Assembly: GCF_963082655.1 (NCBI RefSeq)
Contig: NC_081556.1
Location: 3,013,528-3,077,527 of the forward strand
Source of the DNA: Stomoxys calcitrans
Lineage: Eukaryota > Arthropoda > Insecta > Diptera > Muscidae
DNA length: 64,000 bases
Direction: 5' to 3'
The position numbers were made by a program, and so were the translations under genes. Shown piece after piece: positions 23,620 to 34,249 of the stretch (position 1 is its first letter; each line of letters begins with the position of its first letter). The notes beneath the pieces were generated by a model. The model was not told where the DNA came from. It saw only the letters and a program-made list of their open reading frames with translations, and made no database searches.

Positions 23620-23900
23620 AAGTACTGTACTGTCCGGATAGAACCGATTGGAAGTACGGTATATCTGATTATAGAAGTTACATAGAGTTCTGTACGGATG
23701 GTTCCAAACTATACGATCAGGCGGGTTTGGGGTGCACTCTGAAGAAATAGGACTGGTAATACCGAAAAATTTACCATACATATATGATATAATGTCACAA
23801 CGACTATTGGCATAAACATCTCCTCAGACTCAGCCATTAAATCTATGCGGAACACATATCTGGACTCCACTATCAACTGCACCGGCTACCCTGTTTACCT
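23620..23900 (+). pseudogene. LINE RNase H fragment
   Basis: Near 23686-23735 the plus strand reads FCTDGSKLYDQAGLG, the first catalytic motif (TDGSK) of the RNase H domain found at the end of some LINE ORF2 proteins. About 90 bp further on, in another frame, INISSDSAIKSM matches the SDSQAAIKSL-type third motif with a deletion. No RT or 3' end is attached. It lies on the opposite strand to the LINE that follows, so it is a separate insertion. Confidence 0.75.
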
Positions 23901-23929
23901 GCTGAGAATCAAGTCCACCTCGGAACCGC

Positions 23930-25725
23930 TTTCACATTACTTCTAGGTGGACCCCATATCTGGTGACTTTCCATATCATCTTTGTTGTGTCTGCGTACAG
24001 ACCTCCGTATTTATTCTCGACGCCGCTGCGTTCAGGTCTATCTTCTTCCCGCGCAGTACTTGTTCGGCCTATCACATCACTGCCTCCCAGGTTTTCTTGT
24101 CTTCCAGCATCCGCTGAATTATCCCAGGCGAAACGTCGCAATGGCTGTTTCTAAATCCATGTGTGTTTCAACCCAGCGCTTGCAATGGAAGAATGTGTGT
24201 TCCTCATCGCATGCAACTTGTAGCTCGTCATAAATACATCCGCGAGTGTAGCATTTGTCCATTCTATGTAGGTATGTCCGGTCAACATCTGTGTGATGTA
24301 ATTGTTGACGCCGCCGTGCTTTCTATCTCTCCACATCCGAACATCGGGCATTAGTCGTCGCATCCACCTGGCCCGATTCTCATTCTTTTACCTTTGTTGC
24401 CATTTCTCGATATTCTCCTCTCGTATGGCCGTGTATGATCCGTTTGAATCACCCTGTCCCCCTCTGGGCGGTGTAGATCCTGACGCGCTCCATGGCCTGA
24501 AGGCCTATCGGAAACATTTCAGCTATTACAAGGTTTGCGGGGCCGGTAGGTTGATAGTATTCTAAGAGCCGCCGTCCTCTGTACCCAGAGCAGGAATTTC
24601 GCTCGTCATGTTGTCTGCAGTGTCTGAATATTGCATGTCTTCATTAAGCGTCCGCGCCTGGTCGGGACGGATCCACCTATGTTTGCCATTAGTCGACTGA
24701 CTTGCACCGCTATCCTGGCGGACTCTTTTGTCGGGTGTGCTGGATTTGCTCTGTCGCGTGCCGGATTTGTTCATAGGTCAGCTTTGCATACACTTCTAAT
24801 GGGATATTTTTTCTCGTCTTTTGCATCGCAAGTTGCAAGCTGTGGGATTCCAGACAGTACTTTGCACTAGGCATCACCTGCCGTAGTTTGCGCTCTGCAC
24901 CTTCCGTGTATCTTGTGGTGATAACTGCAGCAATGTCGTCGGCATATTCTTCTAGAAAGATTCCGTCTGCTATTTCTGTGCGTAGTATTCCATTATAACT
25001 GGCTTTCAAAAGATCCGGTCCTAGAGATGTGGCCGATCCCTTAGTCTCCACCAGTTTGTCGTCTACGCGTGTATCCACTTCCACTGGGATATTTTTTCCC
25101 GTTAGTAGCCACTTCGTCTCCTGCATCGCAAGTTCCAAGCCATTGGATTCCAGCTAGTACTTTGACATTAGCATCACCTGCCGCAGTTTGCGCTCTGCAT
25201 CTTCCGCGTATTTTGTCGTGATAACTGCAGCAATGTCGTCGGCATATTCTTCTAGAAAGGTTTCGTCTGCTATTTCTGTGCATAGTATTCCATCATTACC
25301 GGCATTCAAGAGATCCGGTCCAAGTATGGAATACCATAGCGCTCCTGATATGACCCCATATTCACTCGTTCCTTCCTGAGAGTTATAGATAACTACCCTG
25401 TCATCTAAATTACTTCTCATTATTCTCATCAGATAGACCGGCATACTCCTCTCTTAGGGCTTAAAGGACGTCAGACCATCTGAGGCTATTGAATGCGTTC
25501 TTCACATCGAGGGGGGGCTAAGAGAACAATCGGTAGTGGTTCCTTTGCCTAGTAGCCTCTATTATCTCCATCCATCTCTTAGAGCTCCGATCGTGGAAAT
25601 TTCCACCTACCTCAATGATAACGTCCTGGAGCCATGGCTTTATAAGTCGCTCCAAAAGCTTGCCGGCCGTATTAAGGGGCCTGTATGAGGATGGGGATGT
25701 TGGATCACCTTTGCACATTTCAACA
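23930..25725 (-). pseudogene. Decayed R1-like LINE: RT with duplicated YADD block, and C-terminal domain
   Basis: Read from high to low coordinates. 25718-25518 encodes SSYRPLNTAGKLLERLI, the start of a LINE RT. About 25440-25160 encodes GVISGALWYSILGPDLLNAG and FLEEYADDIAAVITTKY; YADD is the RT catalytic motif. 25138-24850 then repeats this: GPDLLKASYNGILRTEIADG and FLEEYADDIAAVITTRY. After that, near 24540-24440, the frame resembles the post-RT segment (AEMFPIGLQAMERV in one frame). 24430-24170 encodes RARWMRRLMPDVRMWRDRKH and, after a frameshift, TYLHRMDKC and EEHTFFHCKRW, the C-terminal Cys/His motif typical of R1-clade LINEs. Frameshifts throughout show a dead copy. R1 clade is from motif style, not a search. 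Confidence 0.85.
24770..25365 (-). repeat. Direct duplication of about 290-300 bp inside the LINE RT
   Basis: Sequence from about 24785 to 25065 matches about 25070 to 25365. Anchors: GCATCGCAAGTT at 24824 and 25122, GGATTCCAG at 24845 and 25145 (300 bp apart), AATGTCGTCGGCATATTCTT near 24931 and 25231. Left of these the offset falls to about 285 because of a small indel. Copies differ at many sites, so the duplication is old. Confidence 0.85.
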
Positions 25726-25829
25726 AAATCGGTGTTGCGCCCTATAATACTTTTCGTCCGTCAACCTTATTTAAAATTTTCGATCTCAAATCTTGCCTTT
25801 CGCCGGGATGTTTTTTGTACATCATGAAC

Positions 25830-27545
25830 CTCTTCTAACCCCATCCCTGTCATAACCACCTCGTCAATTCAAATGAAACCACAAAACGGTACCATAGTCG
25901 TTACCACAAAATTTGACATTTTCAAATGTATTTGTCTGTTTTGGTAACCACCATCTATCCATCCATCCATACGCTCGTCCATCCATTTATCCCACCGCCA
26001 TCGAAAGAGAAACAAAAGAGACCTCAATAAATACAGAATTGATACACTCACTTAACACAAACAACGCCCGAAAAAAGGTATAACCCATAAAGGTGCCCCA
26101 CACACACCAAAAAAACCCACTACTCCCTACTTTGACACGAGTTTAGGCAGGAATGGGCGAATGGTAGAAGCCAGAAAAATAAAAACAACACATTACGGTA
26201 GATTTAACCACAATTTAACAACACAGGTGTTGTTACACATCCAACATCACATCAATGAAGTCACTAAGCCAAACACAGCGACGAAGGCCTGAACAAACCC
26301 AGGCAGGAAAGTAAAAGAAAATCAACGACAACGTAGAGGGCAGCCTCAAAGATTGATAAAAAGGTATCATCGAGTACGAAAACCGAAAATAAACAAAATA
26401 ACAACAACAATAGCTGTGAAAAGGTAAAGGTGAACTAAACGCAGCGCTAACATCAACAACAACAAGAGCAGCAGCAGAACGCATTCACAACATTTTCAAA
26501 TATTGGGTCAACACCGACGACGCAACGCAACAACGGGGAAATGAAAATAAAACAGAACTTGGATGTAAATTGTTTTGTGAACCAACAACAGACCGACAGA
26601 CGGACCTACCGACCGTTCAAAGAGTTTTTGGGCCCATTGCAAAGGACTTGGAGTGAAGGCAGTAGTCAATGTGGCCTTTACTGTGACGAGCAATAAAAAT
26701 TGATGGCATTTTAATTCATGTCGCATAGCTTACCTTTTGTGGCCATTTTATAAAATGTTTTCAAATTGACCGAAAATTGAACGATCCATTCCACCATCGT
26801 TTCCCCAAAGGGTTAACAAGGAATTTTCGAGGTCAATTGCTACAATAATGTTGTGGATATTTTGATGACATGATTAGGGGCGTTGTTGTAGGCTTAGGGG
26901 AATTCCTGCAAATGGTTATCGGCAAGTGTTGGTACAAATTTTAAATTTTATCTCAAACTGTATTTCAATGCAATTTATAAATATTTTAAATTAATTTAGT
27001 AAACCTTGGGGACAAGTTTGAAGTGAACTAGAGGAAATTGAGTATTTATGGCGAATTTATTTGACAGTGAGAGGGCTGGGAAAAATTTTTTGATGGCTGA
27101 ATGAAGATATTTAAGTTTCCAAACCAAACATAAATTGCAGTCATTATAAAAATTGTAAAAAGGCTAAACCTTTTGGTCCGGAAATTCAATAAAGCTTCAG
27201 TAAGTCTTGTTTACTTTGAAATTAGATAAACCTCTTAGTCATATGGCAGAAAAATTAACCACCGATAAATACCTAGCAAAAAATTAGTAAGCACATGTCA
27301 TTATTTGTAGCATTACCTTTCATAGATATATCATTACCATACACCTTACTTGTGGCTTAAAAATAATAAATTATTCATAGCAATACGTCTAGTATTACCA
27401 GTAATATAAGATAACTTACATAAATAGAGAGAGTAAAAGAGTAAATTAGAACAATGCACGATTTCTCAACGTTTACAAATGAGCCATAGGTAAACGTGTT
27501 ATTTCGTACTTACTTCCAGGGAACAATGTTTTGAGATTTTATAAA
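25830..27545. other. Gene-free stretch with simple repeats
   Basis: No gene or element was recognised. A (TCCA)n run lies near 25959-25970 and AAC-rich/CAG-rich sequence lies near 26399-26480. The short minus frames at 25869-26726 are low-complexity translations. Confidence 0.5.
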
Positions 27546-27550
27546 TGGTA

Positions 27551-27697
27551 CTAGCTGGCCCCGTGTGCTTCGTTACACCATATAGGGGCTATTTAAAATT
27601 GAAGGTTTCTTTAACCTTCTCAGGTCCAAAGGTACGTCGTCGTCTAAAATCCACCCGGTGGGGGTCAACTATATAATTTGGATGAAACTGCCATATA
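27551..27697 (-). mobile_element. Helitron-like 3' end (DINE-like)
   Basis: On the minus strand the sequence ends GCACACGGGGCCAGCTAG at 27551 and is followed by T, fitting the Helitron rule of a CTRR end inserted between A and T. GGTGTAACGAAGCACACGGG is a DINE-1-type 3' end. The other boundary is uncertain because a mariner MITE follows at 27698. No Rep/helicase coding was found. Confidence 0.6.
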
Positions 27698-27933
27698 TTG
27701 GGTTGCCCAAAAAGTAATTGCGGATTTTTTAAAAGAAAGTAAATGCATTTTTAATAAAACTTAGAATGAACTTTAATCAAATATACATTTTTACACTTTT
27801 TTTCTAAAGCAAGCTAAAAGTAACAGCTGATAACTGACAGAAGAAAGAATGCAATTACAGAGTCACAAGCTGTGAAAAAATTTGTCAACGCCGACTATAT
27901 GAAAAATCCGCAATTACTTTTTGGGCAACCCAA
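27698..27933 (-). mobile_element. Short mariner-type element (MITE), copy 3
   Basis: Both inverted ends are intact (TTGGGTTGCCCAAAAAGTAA at the left, its complement at the right). TA flanks both sides at 27696-27697 and 27934-27935. The internal orientation is that of copy 2. No coding capacity. Confidence 0.93.
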
Positions 27934-28121
27934 TACACCCCAAAATTTTATACTTGTGGAAAAAAAACTGAAGAAGACAGCAAAAAACAACATTACCTGC
28001 AACCAATTGCCCCTCCAGTAAGTTTTTTTTTAAGGGAATTGCCCCAAGTCATCCAACTTTTTGACTAAGACAGTTTCTGTATGAGTTGGCAAAACCATAT
28101 GGAAACACATTCCTCATTCCA

Positions 28122-28426
28122 TAAGTTGCAAATTTACCCATGAACATTCTATTTAGGAACAGGGACAAACTTCTCACATATCAATGGGTGGTGTCCAATT
28201 AAAGTTTAAGCTCAATGATAAGGGAACTCCTTTTTATAGCCGAGTCCGAGCGGCGTGCCGTAGTGCGACACCTCTTTGTAGAGAAGTTTTTACATGGCAT
28301 AGTACCTCACAAATGTCGCCAGCATTAGGACGGGACCATGGCTTAAATTTTTTTTAACTGATGTTCTCGCCAGGATTCGAACCTAGACGGATATGCTAAC
28401 CTCTGCACTACGATGGCCTCCTACAA
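28122..28426 (-). mobile_element. SINE-1 copy, near full length
   Basis: On the minus strand it starts GTAGGAGGCCATCGTAGTGC, carries the B-box GGTTCGAATCC near 28374-28384, the GTCGCACTACGGCACGCCG segment, CTATAAAAAGGAG and the GGTAAATTTGCAA end. An internal A/T-rich change replaces the usual AAATTTTTC segment. No clear target duplication was found. Confidence 0.85.
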
Positions 28427-28739
28427 ATTATCTGCATATACTATTTGATTTATTATTTTATGGATCATAACGCAAGTTAGGTTCATTTTTTTCAATAAAA
28501 TTTTATTTGTTTGTATGGTGGGGACCAAATTTTTTGTAGAAAATTATTATCCCATCCGGGTGGGTTTTCGACTTCGACATATAAAACTCGAAAGAAATTA
28601 AAAATAATAATAATAACGGAAGATCTTGTAGAGAAAACAAATTTTAGTTTAGAAGCCCCACAAGGCATTACTGGATCAACATTATTCTAAATTTGGATGC
28701 ATGGTTCGTACTGTACTATAAAAATACCTTAATTTGAGT

Positions 28740-29045
28740 ACCATATTGTCCCGATATGCCTTCACGTCAGTTAGAGGGATTGACCCAGATACCCGTCAGA
28801 TTCGTATATTACTTCCAAAGTCCTTTTAAGTACTACTTTGTACCGATCGTGAACAATGAATTGTACTTATTAGACCACTGTGCCGAATTTAGTGCAAATG
28901 GGGCCATATTACGATACAGCTGCTATGGAGGCATAAATAATGCATTTTTCATCGCATTATCATGAAAGGTGGTTTACACATATACCCGAAGTGATGGGTA
29001 TTCAAAGTTCGGTCTGGCCGAACTTAGCACCTTTTTACTTGTTGT
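28740..29045 (-). repeat. Family A head on the minus strand
   Basis: The minus strand reads AACAAGTAAAAAGGTGCTAA, then GTTCGGCCAGACCGAACTTT near 28998-29017 and a worn ATACCCATCACTT motif. This is the complete 5' head of family A. Only one or two worn monomers follow (TATCGTAATATGGCCCCATT on that strand). Confidence 0.7.
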
Positions 29046-29049
29046 TGTA

Positions 29050-31190
29050 ATGTGGCTTTGCAATAGAAGAAAAAAATAATTCTTAAGTGAAAGGCAACAA
29101 CAATGCTGTGTTTGATAATTTAATAATTTTAGCATGTTCTAGTTCCAATTTTGAAAAACCCAGCCTTATCTCGCACCCTTGCACCAAGAGCGGCTTTTAT
29201 GCAAAATTTCAAGTTTATAGTTGCAATCAGTTCTTTTGGGCAGATGGCAGTCAGTAGCACTACTCTTCTATATGTGTAGACGGCAAAGTTGCTCAGCCAT
29301 TATATGATGGCTAAGCGTTTAGATTTATATTAACCTTTTGGGCCGTGATGACTTGACTTCCCAGTAGCATCTAATCGGTAATCTAAGCCTACCTTAACCC
29401 CTATTTGCGGTATTTCTACAACAATTTAATTCTTTCCCATTAAAGGAAAATTTCATGGAATTTCTCCAGTTTTCCAAAGCCTTTTTTCTTTAAATCATTC
29501 CATTTTGTTTAGATTGTCCCACTGGTACTCAGACTACCCACATCTTTATCGAACTCTTGAAATCATTTATTCACAATTCTTAACGCATAAACATTTGTTA
29601 CGCATCCGTGTGCTCTAAAATTAGGGAAAACCCAATTATAAAACTTCAATTGGTGCTACCGAAAATTTTAAGCGATACCAAAATAGAAATAAATGGAAGA
29701 TTTAAGAGAAATTGCCGCCAAACTTTATAATTATCAGTTGTTGAGGATGTCGCCACTTGGATTTCCATTCCTGGTGAATGAGTGACATTAAAAATTCGTC
29801 ACAGCCTTACGGGTTGGGATGGGAAAGAAGTTCTGTTTTAAATTATCTCACGCCCAGGAAACTAATGGAGAATTTTTACCCAGGAAATGCGAGGAACAAA
29901 TGAAAGAAATAAAAGCAAATAAAAATTGAAGAAAATAGTCAAGGATAATCCTTTTAGTAAGAACCGGAAGATACTATTTGAAATGAAACTCTTGAAGTTA
30001 AGCTCTTCTGCTGCTACTGGCGTGTCATAATTAACCCAAAAATTTCTGAAAAATAATCAAAATTAGTCTCACTGCATTCATGGGTAAGAAATTGGGGTGT
30101 TAAATTTAACTTTAGAAATGAGTCTATAGAGTGATTTCCACGTATTTGTATTTAAACCACATTTTACGCTTTCCGCTTCCATGAAATGTTTGCTATTTTA
30201 CGAGTATATGTTTATTCCATAACAATAATTAATAAAATTTGAATGTCTCTCTCTCTCACAACCCCAGTTATTGATGATGTGGTGCCTTTCCTCACATTTT
30301 GGCCTTTGCCTATTTATGTTAGAGGAAAAAAATTCCACTGTGAAAAATTGCAGTTAATTTTGTAGTTTTTATGAACCCACATAAATACATAAATTTTAAT
30401 AGAATTTCTTTCTCTGACACCAAGCGATGCGATGCGATGCAACAATTCGATGCTCCCCATAATTCGACAACATCAACGGTAAAAACTACCAAACCAAGCC
30501 GCACGCCACCGCCAATCTAACTAGGGTACGAACACCCAATTGGAAGCATGCTGCTTGGCGGCTGCCCTTCTGCCCTCTCCCCTTCCTCCGCTTCAAATGC
30601 ACGCAAAAAGAACACCGACAATGCAAAGAAAAGCAATCTCTGCCACACAAACACTGCATCCCTCACAGACAACCCAATGAAAGTTTCACTGGAATTTAAA
30701 TGAAGTCGTTAGCAATACTAAATGACCAATTTTCGCACACTTATGGAGAAAGAATATGTTTGCTAAGATTTGGAATTGGGGTTTTCTATAGGGTCCATAG
30801 TTTTTCAATAGGAGAGAAGGGAGATCATAAGTTGTCTATTTTTGAAAGCTGGTAATCCGCTTTAGTTTAGATAAATTGTTTGAAAATTTTGCCTTAAACT
30901 AAGCGTATGATTATTTTGTTTTTATACAATAATCCTATTTTAATAATTGGAGAAACAACTATTTTTAGCCCATTCAGCATAAGAGGATTATCAATTGACT
31001 AATGTTAACGCAAATGTTTTTTTTTCGAAATTTAACATAAAGTGAAATACTAAGCTAATACTGCAACTGGTTTACACTGTGGGACAATTTCATGGACAAT
31101 GTCCGAAGGTAGCTAAATTCCCAATCAAGATGATGGCATTAGACCAGCAGAGCAAACCCCCAAAAGGGCTTGGAGTTCTCAGGTCGAATT
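29050..31190. other. Gene-free stretch
   Basis: No element was recognised. A (TC)n run lies near 30245-30258 and a GCGAT/GATGC pentamer run near 30424-30440. Short frames lack domains. Confidence 0.5.
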
Positions 31191-31194
31191 TGGG

Positions 31195-31330
31195 GCCCTT
31201 CATATAAAGGAGGCTACCCAAAGAGGTGTCGCACTGCAGGGCGCCGTTCGGAATCGAACAGTACTTAAGAAAATGTTCTTAAGCTAATTTGCAAATTTTA
31301 TACATTACCTTAAACGTAAACGAAGGGTTC
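31195..31330 (+). mobile_element. SINE-1 scrap
   Basis: CCAAAGAGGTGTCGCACTGC and GGGCGCCGTTCGGA (31216-31250) match the middle of SINE-1, and ATTTGCAAATTTTATAC a worn 3' end. Head and most of the tail are missing. Confidence 0.6.
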
Positions 31331-31545
31331 TCAACGTGTTGCGATATATCCCGGATATGTCAGAGATGGGTGGACCAATTTAACGGATTTTTCCCCAATA
31401 GTAAACCAAACACTCAAAACCTGATGTAAAGGTACCTGGGGGGAACGCCCCACCCAAAAACCCCCGAAACAGGAATTTGACGATGGGGATAATAAGGGGC
31501 TTAAATGAAAGGTATTTGGCAGTAGAGTACTAATTTGATACAAAA
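31331..31545 (-). mobile_element. Scrap of the Helitron-like array element
   Basis: TCAGAGATGGGTGGACCAAT, TACCTGGGGGGAACGCCCCA and GGGGCTTAAATGAAAGGTAT match the monomers of the element at 38367-40335. Only a little over one monomer remains. Strand is given relative to nothing certain; the sequence matches the plus strand of the 38-kb copy. Confidence 0.55.
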
Positions 31546-31547
31546 AC

Positions 31548-32282
31548 GAGTAAAAACGTGCTAAGTCAGCCGAAGCGAATCTTCGCTAGCCACCTCCATG
31601 GATTCTGCCAAAAATTTACCTTTTTTTAACTCAGTTTGTAGTTTCATTATTTTACAACAATCAAATCGGAAATTAGTTGTGGCTGCTATGATCTCAAGCT
31701 GTCATATCGGAGGGTCGGTATTAAGGGGCCTATATCACTATATAGACCTATTCGGCTCATACTTGGCACGAATGTTGGAAGCTATAACAAAAGATTTTGT
31801 GCCAAATTAGATGAAAATTGAGGCTTCTAGGTGCTCAGGACATCAAATCCGGGTATCGATTTGTATGGGGGCTATATCAGTTTATAGACCGATTCGGATC
31901 ATATTGGGCACTGATGTTTGAAGTCAGAACTGAAATCCATGTGCCAAATGGGATAAAAATTAAGGTCTTTGAAGTCAAAACAGGGAATCGGTTATATGGG
32001 GGCTATATCCAAATCAGAACCGATATGACCCATTTGCAATCTTTAACGAACTACATCGATAAGGAGTATCTGTGCAAAAGTTCAAGCGGATATCTTAGTT
32101 CGTTCGAACGCTATCGTCATTTCCTCAGACGGACAGACGGATGGACATTACTAGATCGACCCAGAATGTCAAAACTATCAAGAATGTATGTACTATATAG
32201 GGTCTCAGGTCAATATTTCGAGGATTTACAAATGGAATGTTCAGATTAGTGTAGCCCAATCTTATGGGGGTGGGTATAAAAA
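31548..32282 (+). mobile_element. Family A copy, two-monomer subfamily
   Basis: Head AGTAAAAACGTGCTAAGTCA with a worn palindrome, then CCACCTCCATGGATTCTGCC. Monomers carry TCGGAGGGTCGGTATTAAGG, GGTATCGATTTGTATGGGGG and AATCGGTTATATGGGGGCTA. The tail keeps TTCAAGCGGATATCTTAG, GACGGACAGACGGATGGAC, ATTACTAGATCGAC, ATAGGGTCTCAGG and GGGGGTGGGTATAAAA. All parts occur in the canonical order. Confidence 0.8.
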
Positions 32283-32369
32283 CACTATTTATATAAGCTT
32301 AATCCGAAACGAAGTTTGCAATGCCCAGGATGAATTTAACCGAATTTCTGTTTTTTCCCTAATAGAACT

Positions 32370-33010
32370 GGACTGACGGAACCCTAGTATTGCCGTCTGG
32401 AAGATCATGTTACACAGGCCTATCAAAGCTAGAATGGGCCTGGGTCTACATTGAGAACCCACGGACTGAGATCTGTTTTAGACTGCCAGACCATAATGGG
32501 GTCCTGCAGGCGGAGATCCGGACGATCACGGAATGCGTGAGGTGGTGTGGTACTAGCGCGAGGACGTCAAGTCCTCAAGTAAAAAAATGGTCATAAGGGC
32601 AATAACAACCATGACGGTAGGGTCGTGAACAGTCTTGCAGTGTAAGAAGATAAACGCCTTCTCTGAGGATTGCACAATCCGCACCGCGGAGTAAAAAGAA
32701 ATGAAAGGGCAGACGATTTGGCAGTGAAGGGCAGAAAACTGCTGTCGATAAACTTGGTTAACCCGAAGCCTTTCTGGTCGACACAGTCCGATTTAAGGGC
32801 GTAGAGACATGGAGTGATCCGGATCGTGAGAAAACGAGGCTATTACTGAAAGGAAGTAAGAGGGAGGTCAGTATAGCTTTTGTTGTCATAACGGAACACA
32901 TAGGTCTACGAACTCACTCATGCAACATGACAATTACTGACATTGGTGTATGTCCATAGTGGCATGAGGCGGATTAACACTGCAACCTCTTTTCAACCTA
33001 AACTAACCCA
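32370..33010 (+). pseudogene. LINE RNase H and 3' end remnant
   Basis: 32390-32560 reads PSGRSCYTGLSKLEWAWVYI and LQAEIRTITECVRWCG, an RNase H domain in which the usual TDGSKL motif has become TGLSKL, losing the catalytic Asp. After a frameshift come VIRAITTMTVGS, KINAFSEDCTIR and ERADDLAVKG (third and last RNase H motifs), then NPKPFWSTQSDL and ITEHIGLRTHSCNMTI of the C-terminal domain. The Cys/His end is deleted and the sequence joins a 3' UTR (GTATGTCCATAGTGGCATGA ... TTTTCAACCTAAACTAA). The same 3' UTR is at 12815 and 63598. Confidence 0.85.
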
Positions 33011-33014
33011 AAAA

Positions 33015-33655
33015 CTCGTTCCAGCTGTTCAAATTTGTGTTCAAGTACCTCACCAAAATCATCGAATGTGTCATTATGCCGAGCGGTACCATATGAGACT
33101 AGGAATCAAAACGAAAAATTGATAAATTGAAACTAGCTTAGAATAATGAATTGAATGAATAGGCCATCATAAATATGAGTTCACTCGGAGGACAGCCTGG
33201 CCCATTGTGAGACCCTAGCAGAAAAATAGGTAGGTGAGAATGTAGAAGGATGTGAGTTCCCAGATCAAACGCTGAAACAAGATAAAAATGACTAGGGGTT
33301 AAAAAAGAGAGCAGCGAAAATACACATACTCATTAAGCCGACGTATGTACTGGCCCACGATCACATAACTAACATGTGGTCCTACGCATCTGCGCACAAA
33401 TTACCTCGAGTGGGATCCCATGGCGGATTCCTGGTAGAACTATCCCATCTTATCTACTAGTTTAAGGAAACCTCACTGAGAAATATCCAGATATATACAT
33501 CCAGTTCGAAGAAAAAGAAGACGAAAAATTTGTGCCACAGAAGACCGTACTCGCCGTTCTACTGTCGCACGCCCTACAAGAACCCTTCCTGACATTTGTG
33601 CCTGTCTGCTCATGTCGCGGAATACCAAAGTGTCGGGAAACTTAAGCAATCACTT
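33015..33655. other. Unrecognised stretch after LINE
   Basis: Base composition is less AT-rich than the flanks around 33330-33620 and includes CTACTGTCGCACGCCCTACA. It may be old transposon DNA, but no motif could be fixed. Confidence 0.35.
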
Positions 33656-33659
33656 TTCT

Positions 33660-34240
33660 AATTTAAAGGAGGCTATATATACTTACAGACGCTTCTTAAC
33701 CATTTTTAGTGTGAGTTTACCAAATATTAGCCAAGATAGATAAAAAACTGGGACTTCTAAAGCCTTATGAAAACAAATTGAGAAATCGAAGAATATGGAA
33801 TCTATATGTATTTCTCCATCTATTTTGGTCGTATATAATGTGAGTGTTGGATTTTTGTTGGCTCCAAATTTTAGCCTTATATGTTTGGATTTCAAAAAGT
33901 CAAATCGGGGAAACCGTTTATTTTAGAGCTATTTCTATATTAGGACAGTTTTGAATGTGGATTTTGGAGGGCATAAGGATACTTCACATTAAAAATTTTA
34001 TCCACATCCACATTTAAGCATCTAGGAACTCAAGAACAAGGACAAATTTATAAGGACCAATTTATATGTAGTCTGTTTCTATTTATTGACCCATCTGAAC
34101 GGAATTTGGTGTGTGTTACACTTTACTTTTGGTACTTTACATACCAAATTGGGGTTTCTAGGGGCTCAATCTGTACCGACATGGCCGATTTGCAATCCCC
34201 AAAAAGAATATATGTGCTTTATGGATCCGTAGAATATACA
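33660..34240 (+). repeat. Worn family A remnant
   Basis: Segments such as GGAGGCTATATATACTTACA near 33665, AATCGGGGAAACCGTTTATT near 33903, ATGTAGTCTGTTTCTATTTA near 34065 and TTGCAATCCC...GAATATATGTGC near 34190 follow the monomer and tail layout of family A at low similarity. Confidence 0.45.
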
Positions 34241-34249
34241 CCGCTAAGA

